A stretch of DNA of 64,000 nucleotides from Auanema rhodensis. Its lineage: Eukaryota; Nematoda; Chromadorea; Rhabditida; Rhabditidae. The stretch is from the NCBI GenBank assembly GCA_964057225.1, contig OZ059898.1:11098001-11162000 (forward strand). The letters run 5' to 3'. Numbering within the stretch: the stretch's first letter is position 1; each line of letters begins with the position of its first letter. The position numbers and the translations under genes were made by a program. The notes below the pieces were generated by a model that was given only the letters and a program-made list of their open reading frames with translations, was not told the DNA's origin and ran no database searches. This document shows positions 15,801 through 26,603 of this stretch, piece by piece.

Positions 15801-16063
15801 ATTTATTAGGTAAAAAAAACTATTAATTAGGCATTATTATACATACATATATAATAGAAAAAGAGAAGAGCTCAACAGTTTATTTAAGCCAACAGAAACA
15901 TATTTCACTATATCAAGTATAAATATATTTAAAAGAACCATATTTCAGTTACATTTATTACATCTTACTATTCGTATTGATAAATGTTGTTTTCTTGATA
16001 CAGTTATAAAGCTGCTTTCGAACCTAAATATAATGTATTTTCTACTTAAGATTAATTTTTGCT

Positions 16064-17252
16064 CTATGTTACATCATGTGATAAAAGCAATAATGACCAT
16101 GGTGTTGCAATAACATTTAAATCTATTCCCAAATTGAAAATGGCGTAATAATAATTTTCAGATAAGAAGAAATGGCCAAATATCCCGAATATATAGTCAG
16201 CAGCTACTATGCTTATACCAATAATGGTTCCTGTTCAAAGAATAAGAAGGAAAATATTATCTTCTGTTGTTGACAATAATTTAATTACCTAGGGACATGA
16301 GTATTGATGCGATTGTTGAGTTAACCAGGGATTTTGCTCGAAAGAGTGTATTTGTCTGTATATAAGACAAATATCATTCATCATATTGAATTTTATTTTT
16401 TGAATATGAAAAAAAAAATTATAAAAATTTGGTAACTATACCTGGATTAGCTTGATACCAATTACAATATATGATACATATATAATGATTAAAACTATAA
16501 AACTATGACCAATCGATAGAAATAAATAACTTTTTTGAATATCCATTTGAGTAGAAGAAATTCGATAATTATAATCCACTGAATGAACTTTAACTGCGAC
16601 AAATTCAACTGGCCATATCAATGGCAAGCATGTAATTGTCCAAATTGACCAGATACCTAATAGGATATGTCTGGTAAGAAGCAAGTTTTGAGTCTAAACT
16701 TTGTTAATTTGATATAAAAATACAGTTTAAAACATTTGTAGTGTTAACCTTACGATAAACTTGTAATTTGAAAACACTGTGTACTCTATTAATAGCAACA
16801 AAAGCTAAATTTGTGGTAGTTAACAAAGCTAAATAATATGAACGAACAAACATTAATGTGCCGGCTGAAATAGTTTTAAACATATTTTTTAAAGTTTGAA
16901 ATCCCTTCTTCTGAAGAACTGTATTTCTCTTATACAACTAACCAACATTAGCATGTTTAGCAAATTGCTCTCGAAATTGATCTGTTGTGCATGGAGTTTC
17001 AACGAGAATCCTTATAAATGATTGAAAAACGTTTATAATGCCTGAAATAGATATATTTCATGATTATATCCCGTTTAAGAACAAACAATTATTTCTGATA
17101 ATCAAATGAAAAGAAGTTGCATATTCTACCGTGCGCCTGTTATACCACAAAATTTTGAAAATAATGATTTGAAGGGGTAATGTTATAATAATCGCTATAT
17201 TACTAATAAGTCGAATAGAAAAAACAAAAACGTCAATTTCTTCATACACCAT
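16064..17252 (-). CDS. Seven-transmembrane serpentine receptor, probably Srv-like
   Basis: Seven exons (17252-17087, 17041-16943, 16864-16749, 16693-16442, 16355-16289 and 16230-16064, the last read without an intron) close to 288 residues. Hydrophobic segments alternate with short loops: an N-terminal helix around IAIIITLPLQIIIF, a helix before NPC-like cysteines, a third with LALLTTTNLAFVAINRVHSV, a fourth with LLGIWSIWTITCLPLIW, a fifth with YLFLSIGHSFIVLIIIYVSY, a sixth with RAKSLVNSTIASILMSL, and a seventh ending FNLGIDLNVIATPWSLLLL. The INRVHSV motif after helix 3 and the short C-terminus fit nematode chemosensory GPCRs of the Srv/Srg superfamily. The exact family is uncertain. A role in chemosensation is inferred from the family. 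Confidence 0.75.
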
Positions 17253-18259
17253 GCTGAAAATTATTAATTGGCGAACAATTTATTTGTAAAAAAGGTATTC
17301 ATCAAGTTCAATATGATAAAAATGATCTTCTATATAATGAAAATACTTTGTAATTGTGAGGAGAAAAACCTTTTCTCATTTTTTTTACAAAAAAAAATAG
17401 TAAAGAGAGTGAGATAGAAGAAAACGTTATAGTTGGTAGGAATAGTGAAGACTTGAAGAATTGATATTAGATTATAAGTAGAATAGAATGATTGAAAAGC
17501 TATAACACAAAAAGAGTATAATTATATTCTTTAAGCTAAATTATTAGTTTGAGATACTGATTAGTTTCTCATTCGAACTATACTTTGATGTGTACATTGA
17601 TCAATTAGGAATAAATTTCTATATAAAATAATATTTTACTTGTTCAAAAAGAGTCAAACTGTGAATATTAATTACATACCTTGTATGTATTATTAGAATG
17701 TTATAATGAAAAAAAGAACAGTATTACATGAATCGTTTTTATTCAAAATATTTGTATATTTATGTTATAAACTATATATAAGTAGTTAAAGTTAAAGGAT
17801 AAACTGTAAAATTTTAAACCAACGTTTCTATCTTTTCTCACTTTCATAGATAAGAAAAATATGTAAATAACTATCATCAAAGTATTTTTAAGTTTGATCG
17901 CCAGCTATTACAGGCTATTATAATTTTTAGAATTTCCGAAAAAAAATTCAGCAAAATCATTTTTTTTTGATATTATGTGCAATGTTTCACAGCAAATTAT
18001 CCAGAAAGATGAAGTTGAGAAGGATGATAAGAAGGAAGAACATTCCGGTTCGCTCCCTTTCTTTAATTCTAGGTCATTTATGAATATTTGAATTGAAATA
18101 TATAAATATATATCATTGTATGAAATGATAAATATATTAGATTATTCTGAGATAAATTGTAATATATTCAATATTTTTTATTAATTATTATATTATATTG
18201 GAATTGAAGTTTTGTTATTATATTGTTGTTCTTTAAATAATTCAAACACTTATAGATTC
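17253..18259. other. AT-rich intergenic region
   Basis: This is the shared upstream space of the chemoreceptor (leftward) and the collagen (rightward), so the two are divergently arranged. It is very AT-rich with no reading frame of note. TTATAG sits just before the collagen ATG at 18260 and could be its trans-splice acceptor. Confidence 0.5.
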
Positions 18260-19587
18260 ATGTATTTTCATGATGGTAACATCAAGGTTTATACTATATC
18301 TTCAGTTTTAGTATCTTTCTTGGCTATATTAATCATTATTATTAATATACCATTTTTACAAATTGAAATAGCTAATTGCTTGATAACTTTATCAGATGAT
18401 ATATCTGAGTTTGATGTAAGATTATTAATTTCCTTTCTGGGCTTGTTATAAAATTTTTAGATGACCATTGGGACCGCATGGGATATCTTAATCACTATAG
18501 AAGAACAAAATAGATATCGTCGTGATCTTTATACTTATGAATTCAAGCCAATTATTAAAGCTCATAAACCAAAGCAAAGTGATTAAATATATTTTTAAAA
18601 TTTTAATTATCATTTTTTAAATAGAGATTGCAAGACCGCGTGTACATGGAACACACACTGTGATTTCTCAAGCTGGGAGACAATTATTTGGGGATGCAGA
18701 TGAAATAGAGGCTGAATTACAAACTGGTACACAAAATTCTATAATTTTTTGCCAAACTGTTTAAAAGAATCATATAGAATGCAAATTAGTTTTCAATTCG
18801 AAATGCCCTAAAGGAACACAAGGACCACCTGGGTTACCTGGAACCGATGGAAGTTAGTATTTGTTGTTATTTAATGAGCTAACGAAGAGTTTATTATGTC
18901 AGCCGACGGTTTGGACGGAACATATGGTATACCAGGTATAGATGCACATGATATTTCGGAGCAATCGACGGAAAATGCTTGTATCAAGTGCCCTGTAGGC
19001 ATTCCTGGTCCACCAGGAGCAAAAGGACGTGTCGGCCCTGCTGGGCCACCTGGTTCGCTGTTCTATCTAAGATGTTTTCAAATAAGTTTATTATAGGAAA
19101 ACCTGGAATTGACGGAAGTTACAGTGAAAAGATTGGATTACCTGGTCTTCAAGGACCACCAGGACCAGATGGCAATATAGGAGAAGAAGGAATACCTGGC
19201 AGGCCTGGAAGATATGCTATTCATTGGATATCACCACCAGGAGAAAAGGGAGTACAAGGTGCACAATAACAATAGCTCTGATGTGTTTCAAATAATATAT
19301 GACATAGGTTTACGAGGACCTAGAGGTTTGCCTGGGAAGCCGGGTGAAGATGGCGAACAAGGAGTAGCCGGTGTTCGCGGAAAGACCGGCAACAAAGGTT
19401 TGCCTGGCTTACCTGGACCAAAAGGTGTGGCCGGTAAACAGGGTAAAGTTGGAAAAAATGGTAAACTTACTCTATACTATATAAGGTTTATAAGATTCCA
19501 TTTAAGCTATAAAACGATTTTATTGCCCATGCCCTGAAAGGTCAAAAGAACATAACGTCACGAACATTTTACATTTTTCGGAAATAA
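18260..19587 (+). CDS. Nematode cuticle collagen
   Basis: Exons 18260-18415, 18461-18578, 18625-18726, 18778-18852, 18903-19052, 19097-19258, 19308-19460 and 19541-19587 close to 320 residues. The N-terminus carries the Col_cuticle_N domain: a membrane-spanning hydrophobic helix (ISSVLVSFLAILIIIINIPF) followed by a TAWDIL-type segment. A basic RYRR site downstream could be cut by a subtilisin/furin protease. Cysteine pairs (ECKLVFNSKC, then CIKC) flank short Gly-X-Y blocks rich in GPPG, and two longer Gly-X-Y blocks follow. It would be secreted into the extracellular cuticle as a trimer. The last exon encodes only QKNITSRTFYIFRK after the final Gly, without the cysteine-containing tail common in this family, so the 3' end could be truncated or mis-spliced in my reading. 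Convergent with the lipase gene. Confidence 0.92.
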
Positions 19588-19939
19588 CTGAAAGCTCCAA
19601 CACAAAGCTACCTCCATATCCATCAGATGCCTATGAATAGATAACAAATAGTTTTAAACTTGTTATATGTACATTCATATATATATTTAAGTGTCCGAAG
19701 ATAGTCAAGTTATACGTCATAAGTTTAAAAAATATTAAAATTATTTTCCAACTATTTTAGAGTTGGGCTTTTGTTGTAATAATAATCAGTAAATTGTATT
19801 TTACTATTCATAATTATGGTAACGTTTTTAACAATTTCAATAATTTATTATAATAACTTTAATAAACTTTAATTTAATAAAAATGAATAATATTTATATT
19901 TTACAGTTATATTCAAACATTAATCTATGAGTTAATAAA
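19588..19939. other. Intergenic space between convergent genes
   Basis: This AT-rich stretch holds the 3' ends of the collagen (+) and lipase (-) genes. AATAAA at 19861-19866 is a sense poly(A) candidate for the collagen. No coding signal is seen. Confidence 0.5.
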
Positions 19940-21238
19940 TTATTTATATTCGAAAAAAAACATAATAAAAGAACTAAAAGTTAAAAGAAATACAATAGTA
20001 TTAGATGAGGAACCATTTACACATTTATCTTTATCATATTTTGTTAATTTAATATCAAAATACTCTAAATGATGAGCATCTTTATAAGATTTTAATGTAT
20101 TAGAGCATAAAGTATCTTCATCTGATAAGGTACAAACCTAAAATAATTATATTATAATAGAAGAACTTAGTAGATGGATATAAGAAACATACCTTATATT
20201 CATATCCTTTTGTCATTCCATTTGTATACCAAACCTATAATTAATTTTCCATGCCATTATCAGTTTTAATGAATCATTTACCTCCGTCCCATGATGATGT
20301 GGAGCACTAGCCGAGAAATCATCACATTCATTAATCTTTCCTTTGTCTTCATCTAGTCTAATATATTTCTAATATATTTATGAAAAATGATTATGAAATA
20401 ATACCTGCATGGTGTCATATGTGGCACACTATCTAATTCATTAACAATTCTCCAAGAATCATGAATTACTCGATCTACATTGTTTGCTAAAGCCTTATTA
20501 CCAATACGTGGTTCACCGAATGTATATAGATGAATCTAATAATTATCGTAAAAAAAGTTCAATGAATATAATGTATCACCAAGTTTGTTGGAATTCCAAT
20601 TTTATAAGATTGTAACGCTGATAGGGTTGCCAATCCTGCACCTGTTGAATGACCAGTAAAAAGTATGTGATAGCCTGTGCTATTAGCAGAAGTTAACATT
20701 GCTGATATAGTTTTCCTGAAATAACAGGGGATGAAAAGTGAACTTCAAAATTTGAACAATGTACCAAATTTCCGAATGAGCCCGGAGAAATGTCATATCC
20801 ACAAGGCCAAAGCCAAGAAATTCAGTTGTTGCTCGGATACCTTTGATGAAATCTTTGTCGATTTTATCGATTCTATTAGGTCCTTTGATTGCAATTGTAA
20901 TTATCTTTTCATAATCATTAGCTACGGCCAAAACTCTACATGCTGGTTTTTCTCTTGCGCAATCTGATTCCTTAAAAAAATACATAAAATAATTTGCTTT
21001 TGAGATAGAAATTACACTATCAACCAAGATTCGATAATCAACGGAAAGTGGCGAACGTTCAAAACAACTGCTGGCCTCAGAAGAATATGCAGATGAAGCT
21101 ACAATAAAGGCTTTCCTACCAAACTGCAATAAGGATTTAGATGAAAAAACAAAAGAATTCAACTACATTTTCATTATATTCTAGAAAATCAGCAGAAATC
21201 AGATGAATAATTGTGAATAATATAATATATTTGAACAT
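19940..21238 (-). CDS. Secreted class 3 (fungal-type) lipase
   Basis: An alpha/beta-hydrolase of the nematode class 3 lipase family that hydrolyses ester bonds of acylglycerols, probably outside the cell. Exon 1 (21238-21167) encodes a signal peptide, MFKYIILFTIIHLISA. The N-terminal half has family spacing with CAREKPACRVLAVAND and a GFGLVDM segment. The nucleophile elbow is GHSTGAGLA (family usual GHSLGGA), followed by TFGEPRIGN, then a NELDSVPHMTP block with the likely catalytic Asp and SPHHHGTEVWYTNGM with the catalytic His. All three catalytic residues are therefore present. The far C-terminus, after a Cys/Ser-rich stretch, ends in a 17-residue hydrophobic run (about FLLTFSSFIMFFF) before three polar residues, unlike typical soluble members. 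This could be a membrane or GPI-type anchor. Start chosen for the signal peptide and in-phase join to 21123. Confidence 0.9.
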
Positions 21239-21547
21239 AGTCTTATCTAGCCATATACAACACGATAAGAAACTGTCAACTATATATATATATATATACT
21301 CCCACAAACATTTGTATGTGGGAGTATAGATAAAACACTTAATTCATAAGGTTTATTTTGAATTCTAAATATTTAATAAAAATATTTTGCGATTATCAGA
21401 TTCAAAATATGAATCGCACTATTTTTGCCGTAAACGTTATCAGTCTGTCTAATCTATGTATGTCTCAGAACAACGAACGAAACTATGAATCATTTCATGA
21501 CATAAATACTGAACGTGCTATATGGAACAGATAGGAACATGAACAAC
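21239..21547. other. Region between the lipase start and the SRP RNA array
   Basis: This short interval serves leftward lipase transcription and the first SRP RNA copy to the right. A (TA)n run ends at about 21298 and leads into an inverted repeat. TATATG at 21519-21524 lies 26-31 bases before copy 1 and is at the distance expected for a Pol III TATA-like element. Confidence 0.45.
21296..21327. repeat. Inverted repeat, 11-bp perfect arms
   Basis: ATACTCCCACA (21296-21306) and TGTGGGAGTAT (21317-21327) are perfect reverse complements with a 10-base loop, next to a (TA)n tract and between the lipase start and the array. Confidence 0.8.
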
Positions 21548-21549
21548 CA

Positions 21550-21849
21550 CTGGGCGTCGTGGCGGGCGTCTGTGAGCCAGTTTCTAGGCAGTAGATGATT
21601 GTGGATGAAGTGAGGTCAGGAGTCCTGGTTGAGTCGTGCATTACGGCGACCGGGCGTCCGAGCCAAGCGACGCGTCACTAGGGTCGGACTTTCGAAGGAA
21701 AGATCGACCCGGGTGGACAAGGAGAGGTGAATGGCTGAGGCCCGAAAGGGAGCAAGCAGAAGCCTCCGCGCGTTGTAGTGGCCGGATAGCGCCCGTGAGT
21801 TCTGACAACTCACCAGCCTGGTCGATACCTCCAGACCAATCATTGTTTT
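21550..21849 (+). ncRNA. SRP (7SL) RNA, copy 1
   Basis: The sequence aligns by eye along its whole length with metazoan SRP RNA. The 5' Alu-like part GGGCGTCGTGGCGGGCG leads to the UGUGA U-turn. GGTCAGGAG (21614-21622) pairs with CTCCAGACC (21829-21837), 8 of 9, to close helix 5. Helix 6 is formed by GGGTCG (21681-21686) with CGACCC (21705-21710) and CTTTC with GAAAG around a GAAG loop (21694-21697), the GNAR loop bound by SRP19. Helix 8 is GGCT (21733-21736) with AGCC (21761-21764) and CCC-GAAA-GGG, followed by AGCA (21751-21754), the SRP54-binding motif. CCAGCCTGG near the 3' end matches the human RNA. Transcription should stop in the T-runs at 21846-21857. The exact 5' nucleotide is uncertain by a few bases. 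This copy has unique upstream sequence, unlike all others. Confidence 0.93.
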
Positions 21850-21857
21850 GATTTTTT
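21846..21857 (+). terminator. Pol III terminator of the SRP RNA unit (repeated in each unit)
   Basis: TTTTGATTTTTT directly follows the 3' end of the RNA: a T4 then a T6 run, the standard RNA polymerase III stop signal. The same sequence recurs at the same offset in every unit. Confidence 0.8.
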
Positions 21858-21910
21858 CCGTCAAATATGACTAAACGGTCAAATAGACAGGATTGAAACA
21901 CAGATAATCA
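21850..21910 (+). promoter_or_regulatory. Inter-gene spacer with candidate Pol III upstream promoter (repeated)
   Basis: This 61-bp AT-rich spacer is all that separates consecutive SRP RNA genes, so any upstream promoter must lie in it. It contains GTCAAATA twice (21860-21867 and 21878-21885), 18 bp apart. The second copy includes AAATAG at 21881-21886, which is 25-30 bases before the next RNA start, a TATA-like position. Copy 1 has unrelated sequence there but TATATG at nearly the same distance. Promoter function is inferred from position only. Confidence 0.5.
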
Positions 21911-22210
21911 CTGGGCGTCGTGGCGGGCGTCTGTGAGCCAGTTTCTAGGCAGTAGATGATTGTGGATGAAGTGAGGTCAGGAGTCCTGGTTGAGTCGTGC
22001 ATTACGGCGACCGGGCGTCCGAGCCAAGCGACGCGTCACTAGGGTCGGACTTTCGAAGGAAAGATCGACCCGGGTGGACAAGGAGAGGTGAATGGCTGAG
22101 GCCCGAAAGGGAGCAAGCAGAAGCCTCCGCGCGTTGTAGTGGCCGGATAGCGCCCGTGAGTTCTGACAACTCACCAGCCTGGTCGATACCTCCAGACCAA
22201 TCATTGTTTT
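21911..22210 (+). ncRNA. SRP RNA, copy 2
   Basis: Consensus sequence. First copy preceded by the array spacer. Confidence 0.92.
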
Positions 22211-22271
22211 GATTTTTTCCGTCAAATATGACTAAACGGTCAAATAGACAGGATTGAAACACAGATAATCA

Positions 22272-22571
22272 CTGGGCGTCGTGGCGGGCGTCTGTGAGCC
22301 AGTTTCTAGGCAGTAGATGATTGTGGATGAAGTGAGGTCAGGAGTCCTGGTTGAGTCGTGCATTACGGCGACCGGGCGTCCGAGCCAAGCGACGCGTCAC
22401 TAGGGTCGGACTTTCGAAGGAAAGATCGACCCGGGTGGACAAGGAGAGGTGAATGGCTGAGGCCCGAAAGGGAGCAAGCAGAAGCCTCCGCGCGTTGTAG
22501 TGGCCGGATAGCGCCCGTGAGTTCTGACAACTCACCAGCCTGGTCGATACCTCCAGACCAATCATTGTTTT
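22272..22571 (+). ncRNA. SRP RNA, copy 3
   Basis: Consensus sequence as read. Confidence 0.92.
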
Positions 22572-22632
22572 GATTTTTTCCGTCAAATATGACTAAACGG
22601 TCAAATAGACAGGATTGAAACACAGATAATCA

Positions 22633-22932
22633 CTGGGCGTCGTGGCGGGCGTCTGTGAGCCAGTTTCTAGGCAGTAGATGATTGTGGATGAAGTGAGGTC
22701 AGGAGTCCTGGTTGAGTCGTGCATTACGGCGACCGGGCGTCCGAGCCAAGCGACGCGTCACTAGGGTCGGACTTTCGAAGGAAAGATCGACCCGGGTGGA
22801 CAAGGAGAGGTGAATGGCTGAGGCCCGAAAGGGAGCAAGCAGAAGCCTCCGCGCGTTGTAGTGGCCGGATAGCGCCCGTGAGTTCTGACAACTCACCAGC
22901 CTGGTCGATACCTCCAGACCAATCATTGTTTT
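22633..22932 (+). ncRNA. SRP RNA, copy 4
   Basis: Consensus sequence as read. Confidence 0.92.
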
Positions 22933-22993
22933 GATTTTTTCCGTCAAATATGACTAAACGGTCAAATAGACAGGATTGAAACACAGATAATCA

Positions 22994-23293
22994 CTGGGCG
23001 TCGTGGCGGGCGTCTGTGAGCCAGTTTCTAGGCAGTAGATGATTGTGGATGAAGTGAGGTCAGGAGTCCTGGTTGAGTCGTGCATTACGGCGACCGGGCG
23101 TCCGAGCCAAGCGACGCGTCACTAGGGTCGGACTTTCGAAGGAAAGATCGACCCGGGTGGACAAGGAGAGGTGAATGGCTGAGGCCCGAAAGGGAGCAAG
23201 CAGAAGCCTCCGCGCGTTGTAGTGGCCGGATAGCGCCCGTGAGTTCTGACAACTCACCAGCCTGGTCGATACCTCCAGACCAATCATTGTTTT
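22994..23293 (+). ncRNA. SRP RNA, copy 5
   Basis: Consensus sequence as read. Confidence 0.92.
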
Positions 23294-23354
23294 GATTTTT
23301 TCCGTCAAATATGACTAAACGGTCAAATAGACAGGATTGAAACACAGATAATCA

Positions 23355-23654
23355 CTGGGCGTCGTGGCGGGCGTCTGTGAGCCAGTTTCTAGGCAGTAGA
23401 TGATTGTGGATGAAGTGAGGTCAGGAGTCCTGGTTGAGTCGTGCATTACGGCGACCGGGCGTCCGAGCCAAGCGACGCGTCACTAGGGTCGGACTTTCGA
23501 AGGAAAGATCGACCCGGGTGGACAAGGAGAGGTGAATGGCTGAGGCCCGAAAGGGAGCAAGCAGAAGCCTCCGCGCGTTGTAGTGGCCGGATAGCGCCCG
23601 TGAGTTCTGACAACTCACCAGCCTGGTCGATACCTCCAGACCAATCATTGTTTT
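23355..23654 (+). ncRNA. SRP RNA, copy 6
   Basis: Consensus sequence as read. Confidence 0.92.
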
Positions 23655-23715
23655 GATTTTTTCCGTCAAATATGACTAAACGGTCAAATAGACAGGATTG
23701 AAACACAGATAATCA

Positions 23716-24015
23716 CTGGGCGTCGTGGCGGGCGTCTGTGAGCCAGTTTCTAGGCAGTAGATGATTGTGGATGAAGTGAGGTCAGGAGTCCTGGTTGAGT
23801 CGTGCATTACGGCGACCGGGCGTCCGAGCCAAGCGACGCGTCACTAGGGTCGGACTTTCGAAGGAAAGATCGACCCGGGTGGACAAGGAGAGGTGAATGG
23901 CTGAGGCCCGAAAGGGAGCAAGCAGAAGCCTCCGCGCGTTGTAGTGGCCGGATAGCGCCCGTGAGTTCTGACAACTCACCAGCCTGGTCGATACCTCCAG
24001 ACCAATCATTGTTTT
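23716..24015 (+). ncRNA. SRP RNA, copy 7
   Basis: Consensus sequence as read. Confidence 0.92.
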
Positions 24016-24076
24016 GATTTTTTCCGTCAAATATGACTAAACGGTCAAATAGACAGGATTGAAACACAGATAATCA

Positions 24077-24376
24077 CTGGGCGTCGTGGCGGGCGTCTGT
24101 GAGCCAGTTTCTAGGCAGTAGATGATTGTGGATGAAGTGAGGTCAGGAGTCCTGGTTGAGTCGTGCATTACGGCGACCGGGCGTCCGAGCCAAGCGACGC
24201 GTCACTAGGGTCGGACTTTCGAAGGAAAGATCGACCCGGGTGGACAAGGAGAGGTGAATGGCTGAGGCCCGAAAGGGAGCAAGCAGAAGCCTCCGCGCGT
24301 TGTAGTGGCCGGATAGCGCCCGTGAGTTCTGACAACTCACCAGCCTGGTCGATACCTCCAGACCAATCATTGTTTT
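24077..24376 (+). ncRNA. SRP RNA, copy 8
   Basis: Consensus sequence as read. Confidence 0.92.
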
Positions 24377-24437
24377 GATTTTTTCCGTCAAATATGACTA
24401 AACGGTCAAATAGACAGGATTGAAACACAGATAATCA

Positions 24438-24737
24438 CTGGGCGTCGTGGCGGGCGTCTGTGAGCCAGTTTCTAGGCAGTAGATGATTGTGGATGAAGTG
24501 AGGTCAGGAGTCCTGGTTGAGTCGTGCATTACGGCGACCGGGCGTCCGAGCCAAGCGACGCGTCACTAGGGTCGGACTTTCGAAGGAAAGATCGACCCGG
24601 GTGGACAAGGAGAGGTGAATGGCTGAGGCCCGAAAGGGAGCAAGCAGAAGCCTCCGCGCGTTGTAGTGGCCGGATAGCGCCCGTGAGTTCTGACAACTCA
24701 CCAGCCTGGTCGATACCTCCAGACCAATCATTGTTTT
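24438..24737 (+). ncRNA. SRP RNA, copy 9
   Basis: Consensus sequence as read. Confidence 0.92.
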
Positions 24738-24798
24738 GATTTTTTCCGTCAAATATGACTAAACGGTCAAATAGACAGGATTGAAACACAGATAATCA

Positions 24799-25098
24799 CT
24801 GGGCGTCGTGGCGGGCGTCTGTGAGCCAGTTTCTAGGCAGTAGATGATTGTGGATGAAGTGAGGTCAGGAGTCCTGGTTGAGTCGTGCATTACGGCGACC
24901 GGGCGTCCGAGCCAAGCGACGCGTCACTAGGGTCGGACTTTCGAAGGAAAGATCGACCCGTGTGGACAAGGAGAGGTGAATGGCTGAGGCCCGAAAGGGA
25001 GCAAGCAGAAGCCTCCGCGCGTTGTAGTGGCCGGATAGCGCCCGTGAGTTCTGACAACTCACCAGCCTGGTCGATACCTCCAGACCAATCATTGTTTT
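24799..25098 (+). ncRNA. SRP RNA, copy 10 (G to T variant)
   Basis: Carries T instead of G at 24961, just after the 3' strand of helix 6. Shared only with copy 19. Confidence 0.92.
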
Positions 25099-25159
25099 GA
25101 TTTTTTCCGTCAAATATGACTAAACGGTCAAATAGACAGGATTGAAACACAGATAATCA

Positions 25160-25459
25160 CTGGGCGTCGTGGCGGGCGTCTGTGAGCCAGTTTCTAGGCA
25201 GTAGATGATTGTGGATGAAGTGAGGTCAGGAGTCCTGGTTGAGTCGTGCATTACGGCGACCGGGCGTCCGAGCCAAGCGACGCGTCACTAGGGTCGGACT
25301 TTCGAAGGAAAGATCGACCCGGGTGGACAAGGAGAGGTGAATGGCTGAGGCCCGAAAGGGAGCAAGCAGAAGCCTCCGCGCGTTGTAGTGGCCGGATAGC
25401 GCCCGTGAGTTCTGACAACTCACCAGCCTGGTCGATACCTCCAGACCAATCATTGTTTT
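25160..25459 (+). ncRNA. SRP RNA, copy 11
   Basis: Consensus sequence as read. Confidence 0.92.
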
Positions 25460-25520
25460 GATTTTTTCCGTCAAATATGACTAAACGGTCAAATAGACAG
25501 GATTGAAACACAGATAATCA

Positions 25521-25820
25521 CTGGGCGTCGTGGCGGGCGTCTGTGAGCCAGTTTCTAGGCAGTAGATGATTGTGGATGAAGTGAGGTCAGGAGTCCTGGT
25601 TGAGTCGTGCATTACGGCGACCGGGCGTCCGAGCCAAGCGACGCGTCACTAGGGTCGGACTTTCGAAGGAAAGATCGACCCGGGTGGACAAGGAGAGGTG
25701 AATGGCTGAGGCCCGAAAGGGAGCAAGCAGAAGCCTCCGCGCGTTGTAGTGGCCGGATAGCGCCCGTGAGTTCTGACAACTCACCAGCCTGGTCGATACC
25801 TCCAGACCAATCATTGTTTT
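25521..25820 (+). ncRNA. SRP RNA, copy 12
   Basis: Consensus sequence as read. Confidence 0.92.
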
Positions 25821-25881
25821 GATTTTTTCCGTCAAATATGACTAAACGGTCAAATAGACAGGATTGAAACACAGATAATCA

Positions 25882-26181
25882 CTGGGCGTCGTGGCGGGCG
25901 TCTGTGAGCCAGTTTCTAGGCAGTAGATGATTGTGGATGAAGTGAGGTCAGGAGTCCTGGTTGAGTCGTGCATTACGGCGACCGGGCGTCCGAGCCAAGC
26001 GACGCGTCACTAGGGTCGGACTTTCGAAGGAAAGATCGACCCGGGTGGACAAGGAGAGGTGAATGGCTGAGGCCCGAAAGGGAGCAAGCAGAAGCCTCCG
26101 CGCGTTGTAGTGGCCGGATAGCGCCCGTGAGTTCTGACAACTCACCAGCCTGGTCGATACCTCCAGACCAATCATTGTTTT
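25882..26181 (+). ncRNA. SRP RNA, copy 13
   Basis: Consensus sequence as read. Confidence 0.92.
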
Positions 26182-26242
26182 GATTTTTTCCGTCAAATAT
26201 GACTAAACGGTCAAATAGACAGGATTGAAACACAGATAATCA

Positions 26243-26542
26243 CTGGGCGTCGTGGCGGGCGTCTGTGAGCCAGTTTCTAGGCAGTAGATGATTGTGGATG
26301 AAGTGAGGTCAGGAGTCCTGGTTGAGTCGTGCATTACGGCGACCGGGCGTCCGAGCCAAGCGACGCGTCACTAGGGTCGGACTTTCGAAGGAAAGATCGA
26401 CCCGGGTGGACAAGGAGAGGTGAATGGCTGAGGCCCGAAAGGGAGCAAGCAGAAGCCTCCGCGCGTTGTAGTGGCCGGATAGCGCCCGTGAGTTCTGACA
26501 ACTCACCAGCCTGGTCGATACCTCTAGACCAATCATTGTTTT
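26243..26542 (+). ncRNA. SRP RNA, copy 14 (C to T variant)
   Basis: Carries T instead of C at 26525, in the 3' strand of helix 5. This changes a G-C pair to a G-U wobble, so pairing is kept. Shared only with copy 24. Confidence 0.92.
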
Positions 26543-26603
26543 GATTTTTTCCGTCAAATATGACTAAACGGTCAAATAGACAGGATTGAAACACAGATAA
26601 TCA

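Larger units (their letters stand above)
12491..16063. other. 3.6-kb noncoding interval upstream of ttx-3
   Basis: No gene is supported on either strand. The interval holds a (TA)n tract, a long inverted repeat, and polypyrimidine blocks at about 13080-13400 and 14440-14880 that generate low-complexity frames. A less AT-rich patch lies at about 15070-15215. Because ttx-3 runs leftward from 12490, this is its upstream region, and neuronal regulatory elements are likely here by position only. Confidence 0.5.

Noticed and set aside
21626-21829. tRNA-like A-box (TGGTTGAGTCG) and near B-box (GGTCGATACC) in the repeat unit
   Set aside because: I first read these as an internal Pol III promoter of a new RNA. 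Full-length resemblance to 7SL RNA explains the sequence better, and the box spacing (about 184 bases) is unlike tRNA genes.
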